64,000 nucleotides of DNA from Termitomyces sp. T153 (taxonomy: Eukaryota > Basidiomycota > Agaricomycetes > Agaricales > Lyophyllaceae): the NCBI GenBank assembly GCA_018296165.2, contig JACKQL020000004.1:1426001-1490000 (forward strand), in the 5' to 3' direction. Positions within the stretch are counted from its first letter, which is position 1. Every line of letters begins with the position of its first letter. The notes beneath the pieces are model-generated. The model did not search any database. It was not told the origin of the DNA and worked only from the letters and a program-made list of their open reading frames with translations. Of this stretch, positions 34,168-45,519 are shown piece after piece. A program made the position numbers and the translations under genes.

Positions 34168-35666
34168 TGTCATGACCTGCTCCCACACCTCTGGACCTCC
34201 CCCCAGATCACCCTGCTTCCCCAGAGCACTCCCCAACACTCCCCCAACTCACCCCAGCCTTTGTTGACCCATGGCACCTGCCCTGGCTAACTCCAATGCT
34301 TCCTCAGCAAACCCCAATGACCTCCTGGCAAACCCCAACACATCTCCTGTGGGCCTCCTCAGCTCCCCCTCTCACTTACAAGGCCCCCAAGCCCCTCCAA
34401 CACTTCTCCTGACTCAGATGCATGTTGTTCAACCACTCTCACAGCCCATGCAACCCCTCTGGAGTTCCCTGACAACTGCAAAACAGACCAAATCCTCATC
34501 AGAATGTCACTGCAGCCCACCCTCCAATCAGAACCAACACCTGTCCACCCCGCACAGCTCTGATAAGCCCTGCCATCACAAGCTCAACCTCCAGAGAAGG
34601 TCCAGTGGCTAGTATATAAGGATGTAGAGTAGCATTGGTTACTTTAGTCTTGATATTACATTAACTGGTTACTTGCATCTTGTGTTTCCTTTTGTCTCAT
34701 CACTGTTTCTATTTTTAGTCTCAAATCTATCTCCTCTCTCTGTTCTGTCTTGTCTCACCTTTGTCTCATCTCAAATGTCTCTGTTCCTTTATTTCCTTAA
34801 GTTCCTTTCATCTCCAACATCATTACAAACTCTGTGCACATGCTATGACCTTCAAACATTCTTCCCAATGACTCCAGACCCCACCCCTCACTTGGCCCCA
34901 GAACCCATCAGTCTTAGTTGATCCCCCATCAAACTCTGGCTCTGCTCCCATCACTCACAAAGCCTCTGCTTACCCCACAGTCCATTTACATGCCTATGAA
35001 CTTGTTCCTGATGCCCACCCAAGCCCAATGTTTAATACACTTGGTCTTAGACTTCCCCAGACCACTCCAGACTTGCTTGAACTGATCCCCCTGATCTCTC
35101 CTTGCAAATCCCTGTGTTCTGCACCCTCTCCAGAGTGCTAGGTTATAAGCGCAGGGCATCATGTCCACCTAGTAATGTAAGGGCAACCTCTGGAGGCTGT
35201 GGCTCAATCACACAGCTGGCAAAGGGAAATCCAAAGTCTATTCAGTACTGTACAGTGTCTACCGAGATAACTACTCACCTGGCAAAGGGAAATCCAAAGA
35301 GAACAAGTCTGGGGATTCCCTAGGCCAGGTGTGATGCTTTAGAGGCTTCAGAAGCATGAGAAACAACTGTACAGTATGACGGGAAAAAAAGACACAAGTG
35401 ATGTGTCAGCAATTGGTCAGCAGTTACATAAGCCAGTGGCAGTGTCAAAGGGCACACTTGTCTGAATTATTGACAGAGAACTGGTGCAGCCTGAGGGCTG
35501 AAACTAGGACCAATAGATAGGGAAAAGGAAGGAGAATAAAGGAAAACTATAACGGAGCAAATCTGACAAGAACTGGAGGAGGAGAAGGGGAAACAAGTGA
35601 GACATCCCCTGACAAGTAAGGACTTGCCTAGTGTAGCTAAGCCCCCATAGTCAGCAGAATCTGACA
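34168..35666 (+). repeat. D-related solo LTR in E right copy, TSD ATAGG
   Basis: Starts TGTCATGACC, ends ATCTGACA, flanked by ATAGG at 34163-34167 and 35667-35671. It keeps TATATAAG near 34613 and AGTCTTGATATT downstream, but is a diverged subfamily (D'). A second solo LTR (35176-35613) is nested inside. Confidence 0.85.
35176..35613 (-). repeat. F-type solo LTR nested in the D' LTR, TSD AGTAA
   Basis: 438 bp between TGTAAGGGCAACC and CCCCTGACA, flanked by AGTAA (35171-35175 and 35614-35618). Minus-strand AGACTTGTTCTC is preserved. This is the third layer of nesting at this site. Confidence 0.85.
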
Positions 35667-36950
35667 ATAGGGAGGCCAGGATTGTATAGGTCCTTGGCCC
35701 AAGGACCTCAATCATTCCTTCCCCTGCACTCAGAGGCATGTTTGCCAACAAGGCCACTGGAATAGCAATGACCACAGGGTTGTCAGCCATTTTAGTCACA
35801 GGATGTGATGTGGCTGGCTTGACAGAGCCAGTCTTAGCAGTTGCTGGCTTTGAGGGGCCAGCTGTGGTGGTGGGCACCCCAAAGTCAGGGCACACATCCA
35901 TCAGCCAGTCCTCACTAGTGCAGACTTGGTCATCATAGGTCATCAGCAGTGCCTTCTGAGTTGAGGAACCTTTGACAAACACAGAAGGCTCTGAATATGC
36001 CTTCTTTAGCTCTGGGAGTTGAGGAGGAGATGCTACCCACTTTCCTTCCCTCAGTGCTAATTGGAAAAGGTCCAAACCAGCCTTGTCCCTTTGGTTTCTA
36101 ACAGTCTCAAGTTCATTCAAAACTTGAGATTGTGCAAGTTGCACTACTGGATTCTCAAGGACATTAGCTCCAACATCCTCTGGCACTCTGGTATTATGCA
36201 TTTGCTAAAGCAGGTGAGCAATCTGCTCATCTGCTGACATAGAGAGCTAGGCTCTTTAGCTTTGCTCTTACCCTTCTCTTTGGCAGAGAAGCATTGCTTG
36301 ACTGACTAGAAGATGGTTGACAAGGAATTACCCTCCTTTGCCAGCACAGATGGTGGTGTTGTGGTTCCCTTCTCTTTGCCCTTATTGTTTGCAGGGGTGG
36401 CCACTGGATGCCCTAATGCACTTGATGATGATGAAGGTGTGTTTGTTGAATGCACCATGGATAGCAGAGGCAGATATGACTGCTAAGGAGAGGCCAATGA
36501 CTCCATTAGTTCTGTAATGTACACTGGTCCATCATTGTCCACCTCTATAGTGTCTGAAGAAGGTGGAGCAGAGACTGAGATCTCTACTTGTGTTGACATT
36601 GTGGCAGGTTGTCATTTACCTGCTGTGCCTGTTGCTCAGCTGGGTCCAACCATTGGTGTTGGGACCACAGGAAACTGTAGCACCATATATTGTTGGAACT
36701 CCTGTGACCACACAGGCTGTGTGGCCACAGGGTATCCAAAGTTCACTGGTGGGTGCACCCTTGGTCTTCCATGCCCTCTTCCCATTCTGCTGCACTGTGG
36801 GGGGACATGGCATTCCCATGTTGATGACTGCTACATTGCTACAGCATAACTTGGCAGGGCCACATCTTCTGACACAACTTCCATGTGCATTGTATCCTTT
36901 GGGATGCTTCCCATTGCTAGCATCACACCTGATATCTATCACAAAAAACA

Positions 36951-37005
36951 TTTGAAGATTTTTTGATTAATTTTTCTCACACATCACCAAAAATTTTCTT
37001 GAATA
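36951..37005. other. AT-rich flank of the Tc1 element
   Basis: No gene. Contains the left TA target dinucleotide (37004-37005). The matching flank resumes at 38613. Confidence 0.5.
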
Positions 37006-37216
37006 TAGTGGCTCAAAAAACTGTCCCAATGTTTTATACTTTTTGAAAGATGACATTGGCATGAAGGATTGGAAGTATTTTAAAATTCTGGTTAAATCAT
37101 GTAAAATACTATGGCATTATAGCTACAAATTGTGGTGTAGTTTATGTAATTCAAATCAAAACTGATGGAGTAATGGCCATTTTGAAATATTCACTCATTG
37201 AAACAGTTTTTTGAGC
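37006..37216 (+). repeat. Left TIR of the Tc1 element
   Basis: Outer tip GGCTCAAAAAACTGTCCCAA. The inner end (37195-37216) carries the same tip sequence in inverted orientation with two changes. Confidence 0.85.
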
Positions 37217-37271
37217 ATCTCTAATTTTGTAGGTTTATCCCTATTTTAATCAGAAATAAAGAGTAAGTTGC

Positions 37272-38437
37272 ATGTGGGAATATCAACAGAGTCATGTGAC
37301 CATGTTTAGGAGTGGTTCAAGTTGGTTGAACCACATCTTGACCTTCAACCACCATCATGAAAGCTACTCCTCCTGCACAATGCTCTACTGTAGCTTCTCT
37401 CCTTGCTCAAGAGTATTCTCTGCATCAGATGAGGCTCAAACTGATCTAGGGAAGTCTACTATTGGGAGGATTGGTAGAGAGTTGGAGGTGGACAAGGAAA
37501 ACCATCCTGAGGGCCATCCAGCTAAACTTACTCCACATGATAAACAGGCTATTGTTCAACAAATCTCAATTGGGAGACTTGATACAGCTGTTCAGGCCAC
37601 CAATTTTACCAACAACATCATTTCTAACCCTGTCTCTCCTCAGACTGTCTGGAATGTGCTGAAGGAGGAGGGGTATTTGTCTGCTACAAAGATGAAAGTT
37701 CCTATGCTCAAAGCTAGACATTGGCAACTATGACTTAAATGGGCTCAAGAGCATCAGAACTGGACTGTGGAGGACTGGAAAAGAGTGTTGTGCACAGATG
37801 AGACAAAGATCAACAGGATTGGGTCAGATGGTAAGTGATTTGGGTCAGATGGTAAGTGATATGTGGAAGCTACAAGGAGAAGGCATTTCAAAATAAACCA
37901 CTACACCTACTGTGAAACATGGAGGAGGGTGCTGGCTGACAAAATCTCATGGTATGGGGCTGGATGGATTGGAATGGGATAGGAAAGCTGGTAGAGGTAG
38001 TGGGATCATGAATGCAGAGCAGTACTGTTAAATTTTGGATGATGGAGCAAAGGAGAACTTCAAAAAGTTGAAAAGTTGGAGATGGAGGAGGGTGCCTGCT
38101 ACTTTCAACAGGACAATGACCCCAAACACAACTCCAAAAGGGCTAACAAGTTGTTTGAAGACAACAACTTTGATGTCCTTTGGTGGCTAGCCCAATCCCC
38201 TGATCTTAACCCTATTGAACACCTCTGGGAGTACTTCAAGAAGCAGCTTAGGCAGTATGAAACACTCCTCGTGGTGTGCATGAAGTGTGAGAGAAGGTTG
38301 CAAAAGAGTGGGATGGAATACCAGCAGAGGTATGCCAAAGACTGATAGAAAGTATGCCTAGAAGGATTCAAGCAGTTATCAAGGCAAATGGAGGACATAC
38401 AAAGTACAAAAACTGTCCCAATGAGTGGATATTTTAG
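37272..38437 (+). pseudogene. Tc1-type DDE transposase, inactivated
   Basis: An N-terminal helix-turn-helix region (KSTIGRIGRELEVD, KLTPHDKQAIVQQI) is followed by NWTVEDWKRVLCTDETKIN (first Asp), HGGG-like sequence, then FQQDNDPKHNSKRA (second Asp) and SPDLNPIEHLWEYFKKQL (final Glu), the D/D34E layout of Tc1 enzymes. The C-terminus EVCQRLIESMPRRIQAVIKA ends at a TAG at 38435-38437 inside the TIR. Lesions: TGA at 37731-37733 where relatives have Arg (CGA), a further CGA-to-TGA at 37834-37836, a 21-bp tandem duplication (37819-37860) and frameshifts around 38040. Confidence 0.88.
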
Positions 38438-38612
38438 TATGGCCATTATTCCATCAGTTTTGATTTGAATTACATAAACTAAAATGCGATTTGTAGCTAT
38501 AATGCCATAGTATTTTACATGATTTAACCAGAATTTTGGATACTTCCAATCCTTCATGCCAATGTCATCTTTCAAAAAGTGTAAAACATTGGGACAGTTT
38601 TTCGAGCCACTG
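38402..38612 (-). repeat. Right TIR of the Tc1 element
   Basis: Near-perfect reverse complement of the left TIR. The inner end (38405-38423) again repeats the tip motif inverted. The transposase C-terminus runs into it. Confidence 0.85.
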
Positions 38613-39657
38613 TACAGTGAAAAGAAACAGAATAACAGTTCCTGAAGAATTACACAGAGATATATGAAATGTTCTTCTTGAGTTAAAAGTGAGAAACATG
38701 ATTTGTATTTATAATCTGTTTCTCAAGAAAAGTTCAAAGAAAAAACATTTTATTTACTCAAGATACCCCATATCAACAGGAATCATTTTTTTTGGCTGGT
38801 TCTAAATTTATATGATAATTTCTACTTGAGAAAAACATATTGGAAATCATGTAACATGTTTCTAATTGATGTTTATCAAGAAACTTATGAGATTTCCTGA
38901 AGTGATTCTGGCTGATAGTTATGGAACCTACTGCTGATAGACATCAATATAGGGAGCATTGGCCTGGGGCAGTTTATCTGAATAAATGATGGTAAATTGA
39001 TGATAGTTCAAGTGCTAGCCAGTTTCTGCCAGTTCACCTTTATTCCAGTGATGAATACATAGAAGAATGGTAGTGAGGGGTGCAGAAATGTGCTTGATAG
39101 ATATCAGGAGTGATGGGTGGGATTGGCTGATCATTTGATGGCAATGAGAGGTGCAGGAAAGTAGTTGATGGATGTGGGGAGCATAGGGCTAGGTTATCTG
39201 AATAGCTGGTGATAATTTGATGGTAGTGAGGGGGTGTAGAAAAGTTGCTAGTGTTGGGTGTGTACATTGATCATTGTGATGAGCGGAGTGATGTCCAGAA
39301 CATGGGACAAGTGACCTTGGAAGATTCAACGACCTTGATAATGGTTCTTTTCAAGGAAAAACTACAGAAAATATTCATATTTATTGCCAACTACAGGAAG
39401 TAAGGGAATCTAGGCTTATTAGCCTGGTAAGAGGGGGGATACTAAGCAGTCTAATTAGCTGGTAATGTTCTCAGGTGCAGTGTTGATGAACTTTTTCTCA
39501 GCCCTCTATGTGAGTTTGGCCAGTAGAAGCATCGAAATTAAAGGCTGTTGAATATACTTCAACGCCCTGGGTTTGACTGTTTATAATGGCATTCCAATAC
39601 ATATAAAATTTACAATCTCCGATGGACATATTATATGGGCTCATGCCAGTGAGTCAT
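38613..39657. other. Intergenic AT-rich DNA upstream of the P450 3' end
   Basis: No gene recognised. From about 38930 to 39270 three diverged copies of a block resembling TTGATGG-ATGTGGGGAGCATAGG and TTTGATGG-AGTGAGGG follow each other at about 80-120 bp spacing. Confidence 0.4.
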
Positions 39658-41696
39658 CTATGTCTCTAGGTTACGTCTTCGCACTAGTACTTTTGCACTC
39701 GGGTTGGGAATACATGTAGAACCAATCCAAACGTTGTCAGGACGATGGGGAGAGGATTCAGGCATTTTCAAGTCGAAAAGGAGCACAAGCTGCGCGAGAA
39801 GCAATTTCATTTCCAAGGATGCAAAGAACCTGCCGGGACATGCGTGCCTGCCTTGGCCGAACGCCAAAAAAGTTGCTTCCTTCTGTAGCTCCGTTGGGGG
39901 CATTTGCTTGTCATTGTCACCAAAGGGCCTAAACTCTCCACCAGCGGGATAATTCCTAGAATCATGATGAACTGGTGTAACAGCAACCCCCAAGGTTGTA
40001 CCGACTGGAACCGATGTTCCGTCAGAGAACGTGAACCGCTTGCGGACGACACGTTGCATGAGGACTTCGGTCAAGGGTGTTTCAGTATATCCTTGTCTTC
40101 CTTGGCTATAAGTACAGGAACATACCAGCTCCAAGCGGATTAATTCTTTGTGATTCCGTCAAGAACCTTTCTATTTTTTTCATCTCTTTGAGAGAGTTGA
40201 TCGTCCATCCGTGAACCAGGGTTAAAGCTTCGACCTCCTCTCTCAATCCCAGAGCGTAGTCCGGACTCTCGGCGAGATGAAGAATTGCTTGAATAAAAGT
40301 CTACAAAATACCAATTAGCACGATATAGTAGCCAGTGAGCTACAAGCGTGACGCACAGTAGAAGTTGTATGCATTCCTGCAAAATTGATGGCCATCAGAC
40401 GTCGAGCCAAGTTCGAAAGCCATCTTTCACTGCCTTGTGCTTCTTTTAACAAGAGTCCCAAGAGATCCTAAGGATATTCGTTATGCGTCATGACGCCGAG
40501 GAAATTAATCAGGATACCGTAACATACTTCGGGACTTTCCTGCGAGTCAGCAGCGCTCTTCTCAGCCTTGGCCTCGATCACCGGATCAAGCAGTTCCGCC
40601 ACTCTCGCGATAGACATATGCACACCAGGGAAAAGTTTTGAAGCACATCTGTCAGAGATGTTTTGGGCAGGGTTCATAAGACTCAAGTGGAGATTACGTA
40701 CGACCTAAGTGAGCTAGGAAATCTCTCAATCACAGCTGCTGCAGATAGGACATTCAAAGTGAAGTGCTCTACGATTTTCAGATACTCTGCATTTCGACCT
40801 ATAGAAACGAGACTTTCAATGGTTGTTGCATTCGATCAATGATATTGTATGTTACAGAGAGGCAAACCCACAAGGACACGGCCGTTTACTCGTCCAACCA
40901 GGGCCATGGTGAAGTCGGATGGTGAAATCGAAACCCAGGAATCTTTGGTGTCATAAAGAATGGTGAGCAGGGACATATTTGAACGCTCCCCGCGAAAAGG
41001 ACAAACCTCGCTCTGTTCTCTCTGTTAACGTTTCTTTGATCACGACCTCTATTTCATCCTTCATCACACTGCAGAAATGCAGTACATTCCTGCGGCTCAA
41101 AGCACGCTGGATGATTGGAATGTGATATGGGTTTTCTGCAACGGAAGCACCAAGCGTGTAGGGCATTTGAAGGAGCTAGAAGAGAACGACGAGATGAGCT
41201 TGAACAGCAAGATGACTAACGGACAATTTGAACTTCGCTTGTAGCATCATGAAAGGACAAAACGTCCTCTGGCGCCTTGCGGACGTCACCGATGAGTTCA
41301 GGAGATGCTACAATAACCATCCAACGTGTAAACTGAGCAATTTTGAAGGGATGGTTCCTCAACTAGAGGGCATTTTGAGGAGATGAAGTATACAAATGAT
41401 AAAATATATACAACATACATTGTGATAGCCTTCTTCGAGCACATTCACTGCACAAAATAGATACCGAAATGCACCTATCAGGGAGATTAATGGAAGGTCG
41501 GTCCCGCCACAAGTGGGAATATGTCGATACTTATAATATAAGAATACTCGTCACCTGAATGATAGGCTGAACCCACCTTTACATATTCCAGGCTTCCTTT
41601 GAACATCACAATCGCTACTACTGTGGCAAAGCCCAGCGCTAACAACTGGTTTTTCATGTCGCAAGTAGCAAGGGGAATCTGTGCAAGCAGATTCAT
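39658..41696 (-). CDS. Cytochrome P450 monooxygenase, intact, 10 exons
   Basis: Exons on the minus strand: 41577-41696, 41419-41529, 41234-41362, 41007-41175, 40856-40942, 40702-40798, 40528-40648, 40357-40467, 40126-40300, 39658-40064. All nine introns are GT-AG, 47-66 nt, and the joined frame is open for 508 residues. A membrane anchor (LLALGFATVVAIVMF) leads into a typical fungal core: IPTCGGTDLPL near the start, PYTLGASVAENPYH, the I-helix AGMHTTS (about 308-314), ESQR of the K-helix (364-367) and the heme loop FGQGRHACPG with Cys449. These are the features of ER-bound class II P450s, which use a separate P450 reductase. It resembles the large basidiomycete P450 families of the ent-kaurene-oxidase-like type. 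Substrate unknown. ATG 41696 was preferred to 41657 because it lies 50 nt after a TATA box. Confidence 0.93.
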
Positions 41697-41742
41697 GATC
41701 TTTAGGGTCAAGAATGTAGCGGATAGGGTCCAGAGGCAAAAG

Positions 41743-41750
41743 TATATAAA
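41743..41750 (-). promoter_or_regulatory. TATA box of the first P450 gene
   Basis: Minus-strand TTTATATA, about 50 nt upstream of the chosen ATG. No other core element identified. Confidence 0.45.
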
Positions 41751-43135
41751 TTAGTAAGGGTGAGAGTAGGCCTCACAAGACGAATGGGAGGCTGTTCCCC
41801 AGCCATCGAGCACAGGTATGATGATTGATGCAAGGTTTCCGCTGTACAAAGATTGAGCACACACTAGCAGGAAGTTGATGAAACGCAATTGGGATTGATG
41901 CTTAAGGAGTCAAGGAGCCCCACATGCCGTCAAGATTGTCACAATCAAAGGCTTGAAGTGGATGAGGTTTTTCTGATGATCAAAAAGATCTATACTTAGA
42001 CTCACGATACAGAACAAAACGAGGTTTGGGATTAGAGTGTATTTGCAACGGGACTTTTCACTACTTCCAGTGCAAGCGAACAAGCCCCGAGTGAAAGTTC
42101 TTGGCAGTTTCTGGCCTGATTGCCGTGGGAGCCGATAAGTTGCCTTGTCACGCTGACCCAATTTGGGAAGGACGCACAACCTCGCGCAGACTATTCTACG
42201 TTGCAAACAATCTCAGGTCTCGAGTTATGACTGGCAATGTAACATGCAGCTTCACAGCTGCTACTTTCTCTCTTCTGTTTCCTACTTTTCCTTCACTCTG
42301 TCGGCAGGGAAGTTAGGGCAAGTCAACCTGTCAATCAACCTGTTCATCATTAATTCCAGTTCGGCTGAGTTCAAGTTCCAACTAGCATTACGAAAGAGAG
42401 TATTTGCAAAGGGGGGTTTTGGCAATTCCCAGTTCCATCAGAAGTTAGCCGAGTGAAAATTCTTGGCATGATAGCCGTGATCCGCTTCGAAGGGTCTCGA
42501 ACAGTTGTCACACTCGTCCCCAGTGAGCACCGCACCGTAAACTTGTCGTGCACACCAAGCTCAAGCATGGCCGGCAACATAGCGCATACATTGCTTGCCA
42601 CAAGTCTTCCTTTTCTATGCCCTGATATCCCTCCACCCATCACACAACTATCTTTCTGAGCTATCCTTCAAATGGAAACACAGATACCACTCAAGGCAAT
42701 GGCAGAATTCAATTCCAAGCCTATACAGCCCATGAGTGTAGTAGGCTGCAAAAAATCATGTCCCTTGCAAGGTAGAGAGAGGATTACTGAAGAATGGTTG
42801 AGGTCTTAGTGATGTCAATCAGCTTCCCATCAATTGTGCCCAATTCCAATTGATGCTAGCCAAGTTCCATTGAAAACTCCCTAGCAAATACTCTCTAAAT
42901 ACATTCTATTACTACTACACTATTACAACCAAGTGTTCCCAGGGTGTGATGTGTGACACAAGATGTTCACGAAGGTGTTCCTGCCATATAAGGAAAATTT
43001 TGGCCTGGCCCAACAACTCCAGGAGTATCTTGAGGCTCTTTAAGGTCTCCCAGGTCAATGCTTGTCAGCATAATCTGGCTTACTATCATTACCAATGAGC
43101 TACAGTCCATGCCTTTGGCATGGGCCTGTAGCTCT
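41751..43135. other. Upstream region of the P450, no assignable gene
   Basis: 41.75-42.66 kb has normal CpG and is probably host DNA. Open frames on both strands are short and resemble nothing known. Two segments, near 42090 and 42452, share AGTGAAARTTCTTGGCA and a following GCCGTG, a possible duplication. 42.66-43.13 kb turns CpG-poor again, with no gene. Confidence 0.4.
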
Positions 43136-43250
43136 TGCTAAGTCCCAGACCCTGTCAGGGGACTGCTCTTACCACCAGCCCCTGTATACAAGCCTGAGGA
43201 CCATGTGTACTTGGACAGCTCTGACATAAAGACAACAAGGATGCCCACCA
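43136..43250 (+). pseudogene. Gypsy pol C-terminal fragment
   Basis: A plus-strand frame PAPVYKPEDHVYLDSSDIKT matches the post-integrase linker of element F (8.59-8.63 kb, minus). Only about 100 bp remain. Confidence 0.55.
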
Positions 43251-43480
43251 AGCTACTGAACCATCTTCACCACACACATCAAGCCCAAAGGAAATAGCAC
43301 TGGCCTCAGCCCAAGACACCTTTGACTGTGCACTTACAAGCTTCAAAGGGGGGATTAGTGTGTCAGCAGTCCTCTACATTGACAGCAAAGAGATGTCACA
43401 CCTGGAGTACTTTCTGGGCCCTACCTCTGAAAATATGGTCTATGAGGCCAAGATCATTGGACTCACCCTCAGCCTCAGGC
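43250..43480 (+). pseudogene. RNase H-like fragment of a non-LTR retroelement
   Basis: An open frame of about 75 residues with TFDCALTSFKGG, VSAVLYIDSKE, YFLGP and VYEAKIIGLTLSL, the pattern of the RNase H domain at the end of fungal LINE-type polyproteins (glycine-rich first strand, Glu in YEA). No flanking endonuclease or RT. It is wedged between gypsy-derived pieces. Confidence 0.5.
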
Positions 43481-43623
43481 TGCACCAGTTCTCTGTCCAT
43501 AATTCTGACAAGTGTTGGCCCTTCCATGTGGCCTCTTACCAGACTCCTGGATTGTTTCCTGTATTCTGGGCCTACCACACCTCTTAAATACTAATAACAG
43601 CCCTAGGCTTCCAACACCCATCC
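43470..43623 (+). repeat. Partial F-type LTR fragment
   Basis: CTGCACCAGTTCTCTGTCC through TTGTTTCCTG corresponds to the reverse complement of 7.87-7.98 kb in the F LTR. Confidence 0.6.
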
Positions 43624-45150
43624 TGTCACAACCCATTCCCAGACCTCTGGACCTCTCCCCAGCAACCCCATGACTCCTTGGAGTACCTGTCAATACTCCC
43701 TTGACCCACCCCAACCTTTGATTGACTCCTGACACCTGCCCTGGCAATCTCCAATGCTTCCCTAGCAAACCCTGGTAACCTCCAATAGGCCCCAACTGTC
43801 AGGTTCCACTGACCACAGGGGCTCAGCTACACTGGGTGAGTCCTTACTAGGTGGACGTGATTCCCTGCACTGACAACCAGGCACTTGGAGGTGTTCCAGA
43901 CATTGGGGACTTGTGAGGATAGTTGGTGGAGGTTGGTCTGAGCAAGTCCAGGGTAGTCTGGAGGAGTAGAGGATGGGTTGTGGGGGCAGGGAACAGCCTT
44001 GGTGGGATTCAGGCATAAGTCCATGTGTGAGTATTGTGGGTGCAGAGGAGGTGGAGGCTATGCAGATGACAGGAGCAGAGTCAGAGTTCTGATGGGGGAT
44101 CAACAGAGATTGATGGGGTTCAGAGCCAAGTGTTTAGCAGGGTCCGGGGTTGGTAAAGAATGTTGGAGGTTCATAATTGTAACTGTGGAGTTTGTGAGGA
44201 TGTTATGGTTGAGAGGACTTGAACATGATAGACAGAATCAAACAAGACGAGACAGAGTTGAACAGAATAAGATGAAGATGAGATGAGAACGAGAATAGAT
44301 TCAGGTGGAGACATGGAATGATAACAAAAAGATAATGGAATAGAGGCGAGATAAGACCGGGAGACTGAGAATAGGGAAAACAAGACATGGGACATGAAAC
44401 ATGAGAAGAAACAATCAGAAACACATCAGGAAAGGCCAGTAAGTAGGTAGTTAATCTCAAGACTAGAGTATGAGGAGCTACTCTATGTCTTATATACTGA
44501 CTACTGAAGAGCTCCGGGGACGTTGGCTGTGGTGGCGGGGCTTGGTGGAGCTCAACAGAGTTGATGTGTGTTGGTTACGACCAGAGGGTGGGCCACATTG
44601 ATATGTTGATGGGATCAATTGTGATGCGGTCCATTCCAAGGTTGTCATGATACCCCAGGGTAAGTCGGGGGAGCCAGGGTGTCAAGTTGATGATGTGTAA
44701 TGGGGTCAGGCATGGCGGAGGAGTGGTCCCAGGGGCTCAGGAAGTCCAGGGGAAGCGCCGGCGGCTGCAGGGAAGACATTGGAGTTGGCCAGGGGGCCGT
44801 TGGAGTTAGCTGAGAATGTGTCAGAGTTAGCCGGAGTAGGCATTGAGTGCTGGGGAAGTTCAACAAAGCATCAGGGGGGGGTTCTGGGGGGACAGGGGTT
44901 TGTCAGGCGATGTACAGAGCTTCAGGGAACGGGTCGTGACACCAACCATGTTTTCTGTGGGCCCCATCAAACCCCCAACCCTTTCCAAGCTCCTGGGCAC
45001 TCTTGACATCCCTCCTGACCCTGACACACATCCCCAACTTACCCCTACAACCTGCACAACCACTCTGGAACATCCTGATGGCTATGGTATGGCCTGCATC
45101 CCCATCAGTTCTCATCACTATATCACTGCAGCCTGTATTCCCATCTGTTC
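43624..45150 (+). repeat. D'-type LTR, truncated and interrupted
   Basis: Starts TGTCACAACCC and resembles the D' LTR at 34168 (shared CACCTCTGGACCT-like start and CCTGCCCTGGC block). A D-type solo LTR is inserted at 43797. The element C LTR begins at 45151 and ends it. Confidence 0.6.
43797..44941 (-). repeat. D-type solo LTR, TSD CCAAC
   Basis: 1145 bp from TGTCAGGTTCC to GTCGTGACA on the plus strand, flanked by CCAAC (43792-43796 and 44942-44946). Contains minus-strand TATATAAG near 44490 and one minisatellite unit. Moderately CpG-poor. Confidence 0.88.
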
Positions 45151-45488
45151 TGTAAAGGCAACCTCCAGGAGTGGCAGCTCAATCACACAGCTAGCAGAGG
45201 GGAATCCAAAATATATTAGCAAGGTAGCTGATGATACAGGAGTAACTAATAACCTAGCAGAGGGGAATCCAAAGAGAACAAGTCTAAGGATTCCCACTGC
45301 TCAGTGCAGTGTATCAGTGGGCAGCAGAGGCATGGGAACAACTGTACAGAAGGCTGGAGCTAGCCCTTACCCTAGGAAAGTGCTTGACAAGGCACTATAG
45401 GAAGTTCTGGGGGTCTCCAGAAATCTCCAGCAACCTGGAACAAGCTGCAGAGGTCACTGTGAAGATCAGAAAGGGAAGTCCTCTGACA
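45151..45488 (-). repeat. Copy C 3' LTR
   Basis: TGTAAAGGCAACC to CTCTGACA on the plus strand, followed by the minus-strand polypurine tract. Minus-strand AGACTTGTTCTC (about 45270-45285) keeps the self-priming motif of the family. Confidence 0.8.
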
Positions 45489-45519
45489 TCACCCCCCCTC
45501 TAGCATGCAGCATCTCAAC

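Larger units (their letters stand above)
33587..36950 (-). pseudogene. Element E right copy, inverted, split by LTRs
   Basis: Reverse-complement homologue of 31341-33324. The frame 35667-36201 (minus) holds NPVVQLAQSQVLNELETVRNQRD and SEDWLMDVCPDFGVPTTTAGP without the internal stop of the left copy. After removal of the solo LTR (34168-35666) it continues as VHVPMVHWDPHDKGFFVIQ (34157 downward). The two copies converge, with a non-homologous spacer of about 260 bp (33325-33586). Confidence 0.6.
37006..38612 (+). mobile_element. Tc1/mariner element with about 210-bp TIRs
   Basis: Terminal inverted repeats of about 210 bp (37006-37216 and 38402-38612) beginning CAGTGGCTCGAAAAACTG (left end now TAGTGGCTCAAAAAACTG), flanked by TA on both sides. 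The element is 1607 bp and holds one degenerate transposase gene. The long repeats recall the IR/DR organisation of some Tc1 relatives. Confidence 0.92.

Noticed and set aside
37272..38437. Tc1 element as currently active
   Set aside because: In-frame TGAs, frameshifts near 38040 and a mutated left tip make this copy non-autonomous at best.
41657..41711. Alternative P450 starts at 41711 or 41657
   Set aside because: 41711 is a TTG codon, not ATG. 41657 is an ATG and remains possible, but 41696 gives a more usual leader and distance from the TATA box.
42093..42475. A host gene between the P450 and the transposon mosaic
   Set aside because: Short frames on both strands, no recognisable motif, and no intron model giving a longer frame.
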